A stretch of DNA of 64,000 bases from Labrys sedimenti (GTDB lineage: Bacteria > Pseudomonadota > Alphaproteobacteria > Rhizobiales > Labraceae), in contig NZ_JAXOUF010000001.1 in assembly GCF_034424805.1 (NCBI RefSeq), forward strand, positions 310,001 through 374,000, given 5' to 3'. The translations under genes were made by a program, and so were the position numbers. The notes below the pieces were generated by a model, which was not told the origin of the DNA, made no database searches, and was given only the letters and a program-made list of their open reading frames with translations. Numbering within the stretch: position 1 is the stretch's first letter; each line of letters opens with the position of its first letter. Positions 36,261 to 44,845 of this stretch are shown in pieces.

Positions 36261-36984
36261 GATAGATTCGATTGGGTCCTGAAACGGTTACATTCGACCC
36301 CGGCCGCCCCTGCGTCAATCTCGAAGGTCGCGACATCTTCCACAGACCAGTTTTGTGAATATTCGGCCGCTTTTCGCGAATTCCGCTTGACGTGGGCAGC
36401 CAAAGCGCTTGCAATCGGCGGCAAGGCACGGGTCGTAACCGGCGAGAACAAGCTGGGCGCTTTTGCCGCGGGACAGATCGATACGGGGGACCTTGCAATG
36501 ACCGCTTCAGCACGCACGGCCGGCAGGTCGTTTCTCATCTCCGGCGAGGCATGTCCGGATCGTTGAGCTCGTCATCATACCTCCTCGACGGAACGCCCGT
36601 TCCTCCCGGCCATCGCCGGGAACGCTCGAAACATCCATTCGCGAACGCAGGAAGAGGTGGCGGCAGTTCAAAAAATCACGACGTTTAGCAGTCTGGCGAT
36701 GGTTTCGGACCTCGCCCTGTCGTCGATAACAAAGATGTGGTTCAAAATGCGTTCCGTCTAGGCGTGTTTTGTCCTAAAGCGTTGAGGGATTTGGCGGATA
36801 CGCCGAAGATCGCCACGACGCGTCGAAACAAAGAACCGAAGTCAGAGGGCGCTCGCGATAGAACGTGCTTTGAGCTTTGGAAACGTCAAACAAGCCCGGT
36901 GAGCTGGCCGGTTCTGACGCCGCAGCCAGCCGTCCAAGGGCATTCTCGTTACACTGACAACGAAGCGAACAGGGGCCTCCATCC
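36261..36984. other. Long intergenic region upstream of the aap operon
   Basis: 724 bp between divergent metC and the first binding-protein gene. No frame has family-like content. A ~79-bp degenerate element (36749-36827) resembles one at 40272-40350, just before the first permease gene. The aap promoter should be in the last 200 bp; I could not fix its boxes. Confidence 0.4.
36749..36827 (+). repeat. Degenerate ~79-bp repeat, copy 1
   Basis: Begins GCGTTCCGT and ends AAGATCGCCACGACGC plus 7 bases. Copy 2 at 40272-40350 has the same length, identical first nine bases and one mismatch in the AAGATCGCMACGACGC block, with a less conserved middle. Confidence 0.45.
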
Positions 36985-37998
36985 ATGAGAAAGACACTTC
37001 TTACCGCGGTAGCCGGTGCGGCGCTGGCGTTGAGCGGGTTCGGCGCGCACGCCGATACGCTCGATACCATCAAGCAGCGCGGCCAGGTGATCTGCGGCGT
37101 CAACACCGGACTGCCGGGCTTCGCCGCGCCCAATGAGAAGGGCGAATGGACCGGCCTCGACGTCGACTATTGCCGCGCGATCGCCGCAGCCGTGCTGGGC
37201 GACGCGACCAAGGCCAAATTCGTGCCGGTCTCCACCAAGGACCGCTTCACCGCGCTGCAGTCCGGCGAGATCGACGTGCTCAACCGCAACTCGACCTGGA
37301 CGCTCGGCCGCGACACCGCCGGCATGCTCTTCGCCGGCGTGAATTTCTATGACGGCCAAGGCTTCCTGGTGAAGAAGTCACTCGGCGTCAAATCGGCGAC
37401 CGAACTCTCGGGAGCCTCGATCTGCGCCCAGCAGGGCTCGACCGGCCAGCTCACGATCTCCGACTACATGCGGACCCACAACCTCCCCTACAACATCGTC
37501 AGCTTCGATACGCCGGAAGAAGCGGCAAGGGCCTATGAGGGCGGGCGCTGCGACGTCAACACCGACGACGCCTCCGGCCTCTATGCGGTGCGCGTCAAGA
37601 TGGCCAATCCCGACGACCATGTCGTGCTTCCCGAAATCATCTCGAAGGAGCCCCTGGCCGCGGCCGTGCGCCAGGGCGACGATAAATGGTACAATGTGGT
37701 CAAATGGGTGCACTACGCCATGCTTTCGGCTGAAGAGGCCGGCGTGACCCAGGCCAATGTCGACGAGATGGTCAAGTCCGACAAGCCGGACATCAAGCGC
37801 CTGCTCGGCACCGAGGGTGACTTCGGCAAGCAACTCGGCCTCGACAACCAGTGGGCCTACCGGATCGTCAAGCAGGTCGGCAATTACGGCGAGAGCTTCG
37901 ACCGCAATCTCGGCCCCAAGACCGTGCTGAAGATCGATCGCGGCCTCAACAATCTGTGGACCAAGGGGGGCCTGCAATACGCCCCGCCGATCCGTTGA
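36985..37998 (+). CDS. Amino-acid ABC transporter substrate-binding protein, paralogue 1 (AapJ-like)
   Basis: 337 residues; signal peptide ends near FGAHA (23). The mature start TLDTIKQRGQVICGVNTGLPGF, the DVDYCRAIAAAVLG motif and the C-terminal LGLDNQWAYRIVKQVGNYGE match AapJ/BztA general L-amino-acid receptors. It is the most divergent of three tandem copies: paralogues 2 and 3 share LPRNTTWTL where this one has LNRNSTWTL, and its middle third (ASICAQQGSTGQLTISDYM) differs, suggesting different ligand preference. Confidence 0.93.
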   Translation: MRKTLLTAVAGAALALSGFGAHADTLDTIKQRGQVICGVNTGLPGFAAPNEKGEWTGLDVDYCRAIAAAVLGDATKAKFVPVSTKDRFTALQSGEIDVLNRNSTWTLGRDTAGMLFAGVNFYDGQGFLVKKSLGVKSATELSGASICAQQGSTGQLTISDYMRTHNLPYNIVSFDTPEEAARAYEGGRCDVNTDDASGLYAVRVKMANPDDHVVLPEIISKEPLAAAVRQGDDKWYNVVKWVHYAMLSAEEAGVTQANVDEMVKSDKPDIKRLLGTEGDFGKQLGLDNQWAYRIVKQVGNYGESFDRNLGPKTVLKIDRGLNNLWTKGGLQYAPPIR

Positions 37999-38108
37999 GA
38001 ATTGCGGAATAAGTCCTGAGGGACCGTTGCGGAGCGGAATTCGGAGGGCGGTTGACAGCGCTTCTCCGGCCCCGCTCCAAATCAGCCACTGACGAAGGGA
38101 TTTCATTC

Positions 38109-39122
38109 ATGAAGAAGCAATTTTCTCTGGCGATTGCGGGTGCGTTTGTCGCCTTGGGGGTTGCGGCCGCGAATGCCGGTACGCTCGATACTATCAAGCA
38201 GCGCGGCCAGCTCATCTGCGGCTCGAATGCCGGCCTTGCCGGCTTCGGCATCCCCAATGAACAAGGCAAATGGGCGGGCTTCGACGTCGACTATTGCCGC
38301 GCTCTTGCGGCCGCCGTGTTGGGAGACGCCGAGAAGACCAAATATGTGCCGCTCTCGGCAAAGGACCGCTTCACGGCGTTGCAGTCCTCCGAAATCGACG
38401 TGCTGCCGCGCAACACGACCTGGACCCTGTCGCGCGAGACCGGCGGCTTCCTGTTCGCCGCCACCAATTACTATGACGGCCAGGCCTTCATGGTGAAGAA
38501 GTCGCTGGGCGTGGCGTCGGCCAAGGACCTCGACGGCGCTACGATCTGCGTGCAGCAGGGCACGACCCAGGAACTGAACCTCTCCGACTATTTCCGGAGC
38601 CTCGGAAAGAAGTATCAGATCTTGACAGTCGCCACGATCGGTGAGGCGCAAAACGCCTATGAAGGCGGGCGCTGCGATGCCTTCACGTCGGATTCGTCCC
38701 AGCTCTACGGCGTGCGCCTCGCCCTGAAGAACCCGGACGAGCATGTCGTGCTGCCGGAGATCATCTCCAAGGAGCCGCTGGCGATCGCGGTCCGCCAGGG
38801 CGACGACCAGTGGTTCAACATCGCCAAATGGGTCTACTATGCCCTGGTCCAGGCCGAGGAATCCGGCGTGACCCAGGCCAATGTCGACGAGATGCTCAAG
38901 TCGGACAAGCCGGACATCAAGCGCCTGCTCGGCACCGAGGGCGATTTCGGCAAGCAGCTCGGCCTCGACAACCAGTGGGCCTATCGCGCGATCAAGCAGG
39001 TCGGCAATTACGGCGAGATCTTCGATCGCAACCTCGGCTCCCAATCCAAGCTGAAGATCGAGCGCGGCCTCAACGCCTTGTGGACCAACAAGGGCCTGCA
39101 ATACGCCCCGCCGATCCGTTGA
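38109..39122 (+). CDS. Amino-acid ABC transporter substrate-binding protein, paralogue 2 (AapJ-like)
   Basis: 337 residues from the ATG at 38109 (MKKQFSLAIAGAF), signal peptide ending near AAANA. Same family and length as its neighbours, closest to paralogue 3 (shared LPRNTTWTL, QNAYE and LKNPDEHVVLPEII). The C-terminal 80 residues are nearly the same in all three. Gap to paralogue 1 is 110 bp, with no terminator-like hairpin. Confidence 0.93.
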   Translation: MKKQFSLAIAGAFVALGVAAANAGTLDTIKQRGQLICGSNAGLAGFGIPNEQGKWAGFDVDYCRALAAAVLGDAEKTKYVPLSAKDRFTALQSSEIDVLPRNTTWTLSRETGGFLFAATNYYDGQAFMVKKSLGVASAKDLDGATICVQQGTTQELNLSDYFRSLGKKYQILTVATIGEAQNAYEGGRCDAFTSDSSQLYGVRLALKNPDEHVVLPEIISKEPLAIAVRQGDDQWFNIAKWVYYALVQAEESGVTQANVDEMLKSDKPDIKRLLGTEGDFGKQLGLDNQWAYRAIKQVGNYGEIFDRNLGSQSKLKIERGLNALWTNKGLQYAPPIR

Positions 39123-39235
39123 AATCGACAAGATCTGCCCCGGAGATTTGTCTCCGGGGCGAAAACGCAGACATGGCGGCACGGCACTTCGGTGGCGGTG
39201 CTGTTGAGCCGGACCGGGATCGAAGGGGGACATTG

Positions 39236-40249
39236 ATGAGGCAACAACTCTGCGCGGCGACCGTTGGCGTCTTCGCCGCTTTGAGTGTTTCCATGGCAGG
39301 TGCGGCTACGCTCGACACGGTCAAGCAGCGCGGCCAGTTGATCTGCGGCGCCCATCAGGGCCTGGCGGGCTTCAGCATCCCGAACGAGCTGGGCAAATGG
39401 GCGGGCTTCGACGTCGATTACTGCCGAGCCCTCGCGGCTGCCGTGCTGGGCGATGCCGACAAGACCAAGTTCGTGCCTCTGTCCGCCAAGGATCGCTTCA
39501 CGGCCTTGCAGGCCTCCGAAATCGATGTCTTGCCGCGCAACACGACCTGGACCCTGACACGCGAGACCGGCGGCTTCCTGTTCGCCGCCACCAACTACTA
39601 TGACGGCCAGGGCTTCATGGTGAAGAAGTCGCTAGGCGTGAAATCGACCAAGGAGCTCGACGGCGCTACGGTCTGCGTGCAGCAGGGCACGTCGCACGAG
39701 CTCAATCTTTCCGACTATTTTCGCAGCATCGGCAAGCCCTACCAGATCCTGACGCTGGCCACGATCGGCGAGGCGCAGAATGCCTATGAGTCCGGCCGCT
39801 GCGACACCTTCACCACCGATGCCTCCGGGCTCTATGGCGTACGCCTGGCCCTGAAGAACCCGGACGAGCATGTGGTGCTGCCGGAGATCATCTCCAAGGA
39901 ACCGCTGGGAATCGCGGTCCGCCAGGGCGATGATCAATGGTTCAACGTGGTCAAATGGGTCTATTTCGCGCTGCTTCAGGCCGAGGAGTCCGGCGTGACC
40001 CAGGCCAATGTCGACGAGATGCTGAAGTCGGACAAGCCGGACATCAAGCGCCTGCTCGGCACCGAGGGCGATTTCGGCAAGCAGCTCGGCCTCGACAACC
40101 AGTGGGCTTATCGCGTCATCAAGCAGGTCGGCAATTATGGCGAGGTGTTCGATCGCAATCTCGGCGCGAAGTCGCCGCTGAAGATCGAGCGCGGTCTCAA
40201 TGCCCTGTGGACGAACAAGGGGCTGCAATACGCGCCGCCGATCCGTTGA
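39236..40249 (+). CDS. Amino-acid ABC transporter substrate-binding protein, paralogue 3 (AapJ-like)
   Basis: 337 residues from the ATG at 39236 (MRQQLCAATVGVF); the frame continues upstream into paralogue 2 but the signal peptide fixes the start. Mature start TLDTVKQRGQLICGAHQGLAGF. DNA around 40030-40105 is almost the same as the matching part of paralogue 2, which points to recent duplication or gene conversion. It is followed at 206 bp by the permease genes, so the order J-J-J-Q-M-P departs from the single-J aap operon of Rhizobium leguminosarum. Confidence 0.93.
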   Translation: MRQQLCAATVGVFAALSVSMAGAATLDTVKQRGQLICGAHQGLAGFSIPNELGKWAGFDVDYCRALAAAVLGDADKTKFVPLSAKDRFTALQASEIDVLPRNTTWTLTRETGGFLFAATNYYDGQGFMVKKSLGVKSTKELDGATVCVQQGTSHELNLSDYFRSIGKPYQILTLATIGEAQNAYESGRCDTFTTDASGLYGVRLALKNPDEHVVLPEIISKEPLGIAVRQGDDQWFNVVKWVYFALLQAEESGVTQANVDEMLKSDKPDIKRLLGTEGDFGKQLGLDNQWAYRVIKQVGNYGEVFDRNLGAKSPLKIERGLNALWTNKGLQYAPPIR

Positions 40250-40271
40250 GGCGGAACGGTTCCGGCAAGAC

Positions 40272-40350
40272 GCGTTCCGTGTTGGCGGGGTGGTTTTCTG
40301 AGGCGTTTGGCGATCGGGCGAAGGCAGCCAAGATCGCAACGACGCATCAA
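40272..40350 (+). repeat. Degenerate ~79-bp repeat, copy 2
   Basis: Counterpart of 36749-36827: it too stands upstream of an aap-type coding block (here the permease genes). May carry promoter or processing signals duplicated with the binding-protein genes. Confidence 0.45.
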
Positions 40351-40455
40351 GGCAGAAGGTGGAGCGGATGAATATTCAGCCTTGAATGCACTCTGCTCCA
40401 GAGGAATCCGTAGAAAAAGGGTGAGGACTATCTGCGTGTTGGGGAGAATGAGACA

Positions 40456-41646
40456 ATGACGTTGGCAGTCGACCGGGGAGACGGCGGCGGGCGTACCCAC
40501 TGGTTCAACAATCCGAAGTTACGGGCGGTTGTCTTCCAGATCTTGCTGCTGGCAATCGTCTTGCTCATCATCTTGACGGGCGCTTGGAACGCCGTCGAAA
40601 ACCTGGCCAGGCAGGGCCGTACTCTCGGCTTCGATTTCCTGGGACGCACGGCGAGCTTCGATATCGGCCAGACCCCGATCGAATATACCTCGCTGTCCAC
40701 CAATGGCCGGGCGCTGCTGGTCGGCATCACCAACACGCTGATCGTCGCCGCCCTCGGCATCATCCTCGCGACGATCCTGGGCTTCATCATCGGCGTGGCC
40801 CGGCTGTCCAGCAACTGGATCGTCGCCAAGATCGCCATGGTCTATATCGAGGTCGTCCGCAACATCCCGCTGCTGCTGCAGCTGCTGTTCTGGTACGGCG
40901 CCGTGCTCAAGCCCCTGCCGGGCGTGCGCCAGTCGATCACTTTCGGCGAGAGCATCTTTCTCAACAATCGCGGCATCTTCTTTCCGGCGGCCATGCCGCA
41001 GGCGGGTTCCGGCCTGGTCGGCGGTGCCTTCCTGGTCGGCGTTCTCGGGGCCATCGGCTTCGCCATCTGGGGCAAGCGCAAGCAGATGGAGACCGGCAAG
41101 CGGCCACCGGTGCTGCTGGTCAATCTGGCGCTGGTCGTCGGCCTGCCGCTGCTGGCCTTCCTCGCGGCTGGCATGCCCTTCACCATGGATTACCCCAAGG
41201 TCGGCGGCTTCAACGTCACCGGCGGCTTCCGGCTACAGCCCGAATTCGTGGCGTTGCTTCTGGGCCTGAGCATCTACACGGCTGCCTTCATCGCCGAGAC
41301 GGTGCGCTCGGGCATCCGCGGCGTGCCGCATGGCCAGACGGAAGCTTCCGGTGCTCTCGGCCTGCGCTCGAGCCACAATCTGCGCCTGGTGGTGATCCCG
41401 CAGGCCATGCGCATCATCGTGCCGCCGCTCGCCAGCCAGTATCTCAACCTGACCAAGAACTCGTCACTGGCGGTGGCCATCGGTTATCCCGATCTGGTGC
41501 AGGTGTTTTCCGGCACAGTGCTCAACAATACCAACCAGGCGATCGAGTGCATCGGCATCACCATGGCGGTCTATCTGATCATCAGCCTGTCGATTGCGGG
41601 CTTCATGAACTGGTTCAACAAGCGCGTTGCGCTGGTGGAGAGGTAG
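40456..41646 (+). CDS. aapQ: General L-amino-acid ABC transporter permease AapQ
   Basis: 396 residues with about eight TMs. The long N-terminal extension and the FDFLGRTASFDIGQTPIEY segment are specific to AapQ/BztB. The EAA loop reads TEASGALGLRSSHNLRLVVIPQAMRII (split here as its two halves), and the conserved VEVVRNIPLLLQL-type motif appears as YIEVVRNIPLLLQL. It partners AapM, encoded 4 bp downstream. Confidence 0.95.
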   Translation: MTLAVDRGDGGGRTHWFNNPKLRAVVFQILLLAIVLLIILTGAWNAVENLARQGRTLGFDFLGRTASFDIGQTPIEYTSLSTNGRALLVGITNTLIVAALGIILATILGFIIGVARLSSNWIVAKIAMVYIEVVRNIPLLLQLLFWYGAVLKPLPGVRQSITFGESIFLNNRGIFFPAAMPQAGSGLVGGAFLVGVLGAIGFAIWGKRKQMETGKRPPVLLVNLALVVGLPLLAFLAAGMPFTMDYPKVGGFNVTGGFRLQPEFVALLLGLSIYTAAFIAETVRSGIRGVPHGQTEASGALGLRSSHNLRLVVIPQAMRIIVPPLASQYLNLTKNSSLAVAIGYPDLVQVFSGTVLNNTNQAIECIGITMAVYLIISLSIAGFMNWFNKRVALVER

Positions 41647-41650
41647 GGCC

Positions 41651-42808
41651 ATGAGCGACGCAACTTCCCCCGCCGGCAGCCCGGCCTTCGTCTCGACCAA
41701 GACCTTCGAGCCGCAGCCGCCGCCGGCTGCGACCACCGGCGTACTCGGCTGGCTGAAAAAGAACCTGTTCTCGTCCGTCACCAACTCCATCCTCACCGTT
41801 CTGGCAGTGCTGCTGGTGATCTGGGTGCTGCCGGGCGTCCTGCGCTTCATGATCTTCGATGCCGTCTGGACCGGCACCGACCGCAATGCCTGCCTCGAGG
41901 CCAATGTCGGGCGGCATGTCGGTGCCTGCTGGCCCTTCGTCGAGACGCGCCTGCAATATTTCATCTATGGCCAATATCCGGTCGACGAGCGCTGGCGCGT
42001 CAACCTCACGGGCCTGTTGGCCGCCATCGGCGTCCTCTGGCTGCTCTGGCCAAGGATCGGAGCGAAGGGCTGGGGCATCCTCTACTTCTTCGTCGTCTTC
42101 CCGCTGCTGGCCTTCTGGCTGCTGGTGGGGGGCTTCTTCGGGCTGGTGCATGTCCCCACCAATCTGTGGGGCGGCATTCTCGTGACGCTGGTGATCGCTG
42201 TGGTCGGCATCGTGGCGTCCCTGCCGCTCGGCGTACTCCTGGCACTCGGGCGGCGCTCGAGCATGCCGATCGCCCGTACCATCTCGGTGATGTATATCGA
42301 GTTCTGGCGCGGCGTGCCGCTGATCACGGTGCTGTTCATGGCCAACGTCATGCTGCCGCTGTTCCTGCCCGAAGGCTGGCGCCCGGATTCGCTGCTGCGC
42401 GTGCTTGTCGGCGTGGCGCTGTTCTGGTCGGCCTATATGGCGGAAGTGGTGCGCGGCGGCCTGCAGGCCATTCCCAAGGGCCAGTATGAAGGGGCCCAGG
42501 CCCTGGGCCTGAACTATTCCTACATGCTGATCTTCATCATCCTGCCGCAGGCCCTGCGCCTGGTGATCCCCAGCATCGTCAACACCTTCATCGCCCTGTT
42601 CAAGGACACCACGCTGGTGGCCATCGTGGGCATTTTCGATTTCCTGAAGACGATCGAGGCGTCCATTCCCGATCCGAACTGGGCGACGCCCGTGACCTAC
42701 TATACGGGCTATGCATTCGCCGCTATCTTCTTCTGGATCTGCTGTTTCTCGATGTCGCGCTACTCGCAGGGCTTGGAGCGTCGTCTCGATACCGGTTACA
42801 AACGTTGA
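41651..42808 (+). CDS. aapM: General L-amino-acid ABC transporter permease AapM
   Basis: 385 residues from the ATG at 41651. Features: Pro/Ala-rich N-terminus, WTGTDRNACLEANVGRHVGACWPFV (the AapM/BztC-specific periplasmic loop, partly quoted), YIEFWRGVPLITVLF, and the EAA segment YEGAQALGLNYSYMLIFIIL. It ends 8 bp before the ATPase gene. Confidence 0.95.
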   Translation: MSDATSPAGSPAFVSTKTFEPQPPPAATTGVLGWLKKNLFSSVTNSILTVLAVLLVIWVLPGVLRFMIFDAVWTGTDRNACLEANVGRHVGACWPFVETRLQYFIYGQYPVDERWRVNLTGLLAAIGVLWLLWPRIGAKGWGILYFFVVFPLLAFWLLVGGFFGLVHVPTNLWGGILVTLVIAVVGIVASLPLGVLLALGRRSSMPIARTISVMYIEFWRGVPLITVLFMANVMLPLFLPEGWRPDSLLRVLVGVALFWSAYMAEVVRGGLQAIPKGQYEGAQALGLNYSYMLIFIILPQALRLVIPSIVNTFIALFKDTTLVAIVGIFDFLKTIEASIPDPNWATPVTYYTGYAFAAIFFWICCFSMSRYSQGLERRLDTGYKR

Positions 42809-42816
42809 GGGGAAAA

Positions 42817-43587
42817 ATGGCTAACGCCGCTCAAAACACTGCTGGGGAACTCAGCCCGATCGCCGTTCAGATCACCGATATGAACAAGTGGTATGGTGAG
42901 TTCAACGTTCTCAAGAACATCAACCTCACCGTGAAGCGGGGCGAGCGCATCGTGATCTGCGGGCCGTCGGGCTCGGGCAAATCGACGATGATCCGCTGCA
43001 TCAATCGCCTGGAGGAACATCAGAAGGGTTCGATCGTCGTCGACGGCATCGAGCTTACCAACGACCTCAAGCGCATCGACGAGGTGCGCCGCGAGGTCGG
43101 CATGGTGTTCCAGCACTTCAACCTGTTCCCGCACCTGACCGTGCTGGAAAACTGCACGCTTGCCCCGATCTGGGTGCGCAAGATGTCGAAGGCCGACGCC
43201 ACCGAAAAGGCGATGCACTTCCTCAAGCGCGTCAAGATTCCCGAGCAGGCCAACAAATATCCGGGCCAGCTTTCGGGCGGCCAGCAACAGCGCGTGGCGA
43301 TTGCCCGGGCTCTGTGCATGAATCCCAAGATCATGCTGTTCGACGAGCCGACCTCGGCTCTCGATCCGGAAATGGTGAAGGAAGTGCTCGACACCATGGT
43401 CGGTCTTGCCAATGACGGCATGACCATGCTGTGTGTCACCCATGAAATGGGCTTCGCCCGCCAGGTCGCCGACCGCGTGATCTTCATGGATGCCGGACAG
43501 ATCGTCGAGAGCAACGAGCCGAACGCCTTCTTCTCCAATCCCCAGCACGAGCGCACAAAGCTCTTCCTCAGCCAGATTCTGCACTGA
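42817..43587 (+). CDS. aapP: General L-amino-acid ABC transporter ATP-binding protein AapP
   Basis: 256 residues from the ATG at 42817, after aggggaaaa. Walker A GPSGSGKST, signature QLSGGQQQRVAIARAL, Walker B MLFDEPTSALDPEM, H-loop VTHEMGFAR. It belongs to the GlnQ/AapP subgroup of polar-amino-acid importers and closes the aap operon. Confidence 0.96.
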   Translation: MANAAQNTAGELSPIAVQITDMNKWYGEFNVLKNINLTVKRGERIVICGPSGSGKSTMIRCINRLEEHQKGSIVVDGIELTNDLKRIDEVRREVGMVFQHFNLFPHLTVLENCTLAPIWVRKMSKADATEKAMHFLKRVKIPEQANKYPGQLSGGQQQRVAIARALCMNPKIMLFDEPTSALDPEMVKEVLDTMVGLANDGMTMLCVTHEMGFARQVADRVIFMDAGQIVESNEPNAFFSNPQHERTKLFLSQILH

Positions 43588-43824
43588 GGATCACAGCGCG
43601 GCCGGCTTCGCCGTCGGCCGCAGCCACTTCCGCTGGCTGGCTTCCCCGGAGCAAAGCGCGTTCAAGTGTGAACCCCCCTTTGCTCCAACTGCGCGTTCCG
43701 ACGCGTGTTTGCGATTCGAGGTGCCCCCGGGAAATCGCAAAACGCTACAGGAGCCAGCCATTTGCATTGTCGGGGCTTCTCCTCGACTATCGGCACAAAC
43801 ACTTCAGTACGCAGGAATTTCATC
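43588..43824. other. Intergenic region with REP-like inverted repeat
   Basis: 237 bp between aapP and the iminopeptidase. It holds the dispersed ccggagcaaag-c-gcgttc element (43646-43663; compare 830-847) and an inverted repeat GTTTGCGATT (43707-43716) / AATCGCAAAAC (43733-43743) with a one-base bulge. The latter could act as the aap terminator, though no T-tract follows. Confidence 0.45.
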
Positions 43825-44826
43825 ATGGCGTTTGATCGCTCGAGCGAGCCCGATGGCACGCCGAGGCGCGGGCTTTATCCCGAAATCGAGGCTTATCGCT
43901 CTGGCATGCTCGATGTCGGCGACGGCCATTCCATCTATTGGGAACTGGCCGGCAATCCGGAAGGCCTGCCGGTAGCCTTTCTGCATGGTGGTCCGGGCGC
44001 TGGCTGTTCGGCCAAGCACCGGCGCCTGTTCGATCCGCGCCATTGGAATATCCTGCTGTTCGATCAGCGCGGCTGCGGCCGCTCCCGCCCGCACGCCAGT
44101 CTCGACGCCAACACCACCTGGCATCTCGTCGCCGACATGGAGCGCCTGCGCAAGGAGGTGCTGAAGGTCGAGCGTTGGGGCCTGTTCGGCGGCTCCTGGG
44201 GTTCGACCCTGGCGCTGGCCTATGCGCAGAGCCATCCTCAGACGGTGCAGGCACTCATGCTGCGCGGCATCTTCACCCTGCGCCGCATGGAACTCGACTG
44301 GTATTATCGGGAAGGGGCTTCCTATTTCTTCCCGGACAAGTGGGAAGCCTTCCGCAAGGACCTGCCGCAGGATGCCTGGGCCGATCCGATCCTGACCTAT
44401 CACCGCCGCTTGACGGGCGACGACGCGGCAGCTCGCCTGGCCGCGGCCCGATCCTGGAGCGTGTGGGAGGGGGAGACCTCGACCCTGATGCCGGAAGGGC
44501 TGGCCACGGGACACGCCCAGGAACAGTTTGCCCTGGCCTTCGCGCGTATCGAAAACCATTATTTCGTGCATGGCGGCTGGATGGAGGAGGGCCAGTTGCT
44601 GCGCGACGCTGGCAAGCTCGCCGACATTCCCGGCACTATCGTGCAGGGGCGCTACGACGTGGTCTGTCCGCCGGTCACGGCCTGGGAATTGGCCAAGCGC
44701 TGGCCCAAGGCGGAATTGCAGATGGTGGAGGATTCCGGCCATTCCTTCTCCGAGCCGGGCACGCTGCATCGCCTGGTCGAGGCCACAGACAAATATGCCC
44801 GCCTGCTGGGAGCGGCGGCGGGCTGA
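43825..44826 (+). CDS. pip: Proline iminopeptidase (alpha/beta hydrolase, S33)
   Basis: 333 residues from the ATG at 43825, after gcaggaa. S33 signatures: oxyanion HGGPGAGCS, DQRGCGRSRPHA, nucleophile elbow GGSWGSTLALAYAQ, acid YDVVCP and His in EDSGHSFSEP. Cleaves N-terminal Pro from peptides in the cytoplasm. It is convergent with galE; a hairpin spans both stop codons. Confidence 0.93.
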   Translation: MAFDRSSEPDGTPRRGLYPEIEAYRSGMLDVGDGHSIYWELAGNPEGLPVAFLHGGPGAGCSAKHRRLFDPRHWNILLFDQRGCGRSRPHASLDANTTWHLVADMERLRKEVLKVERWGLFGGSWGSTLALAYAQSHPQTVQALMLRGIFTLRRMELDWYYREGASYFFPDKWEAFRKDLPQDAWADPILTYHRRLTGDDAAARLAAARSWSVWEGETSTLMPEGLATGHAQEQFALAFARIENHYFVHGGWMEEGQLLRDAGKLADIPGTIVQGRYDVVCPPVTAWELAKRWPKAELQMVEDSGHSFSEPGTLHRLVEATDKYARLLGAAAG

Positions 44827-44845
44827 GGCTCCTCCCGCCTCAGCC
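44821..44845. terminator. Hairpin spanning both convergent stop codons
   Basis: GGCTGAGGC (44821-44829) and GCCTCAGCC (44837-44845), perfect 9-bp arms, 7-nt loop. It contains the pip stop (44824-44826) and the galE stop (44840-44842). The gap between the genes is only 13 bp. No clear T-run follows on either strand, so a bidirectional terminator is plausible but not proven. Confidence 0.5.

Noticed and set aside
36261..36984. Hidden small gene upstream of the aap operon
   Set aside because: Frames there (for example 36392-36688) lack ribosome sites and protein-like content.
38810..39235. Longer start of binding-protein paralogue 3
   Set aside because: It would overlap paralogue 2 by 300 bp and bury the signal peptide.
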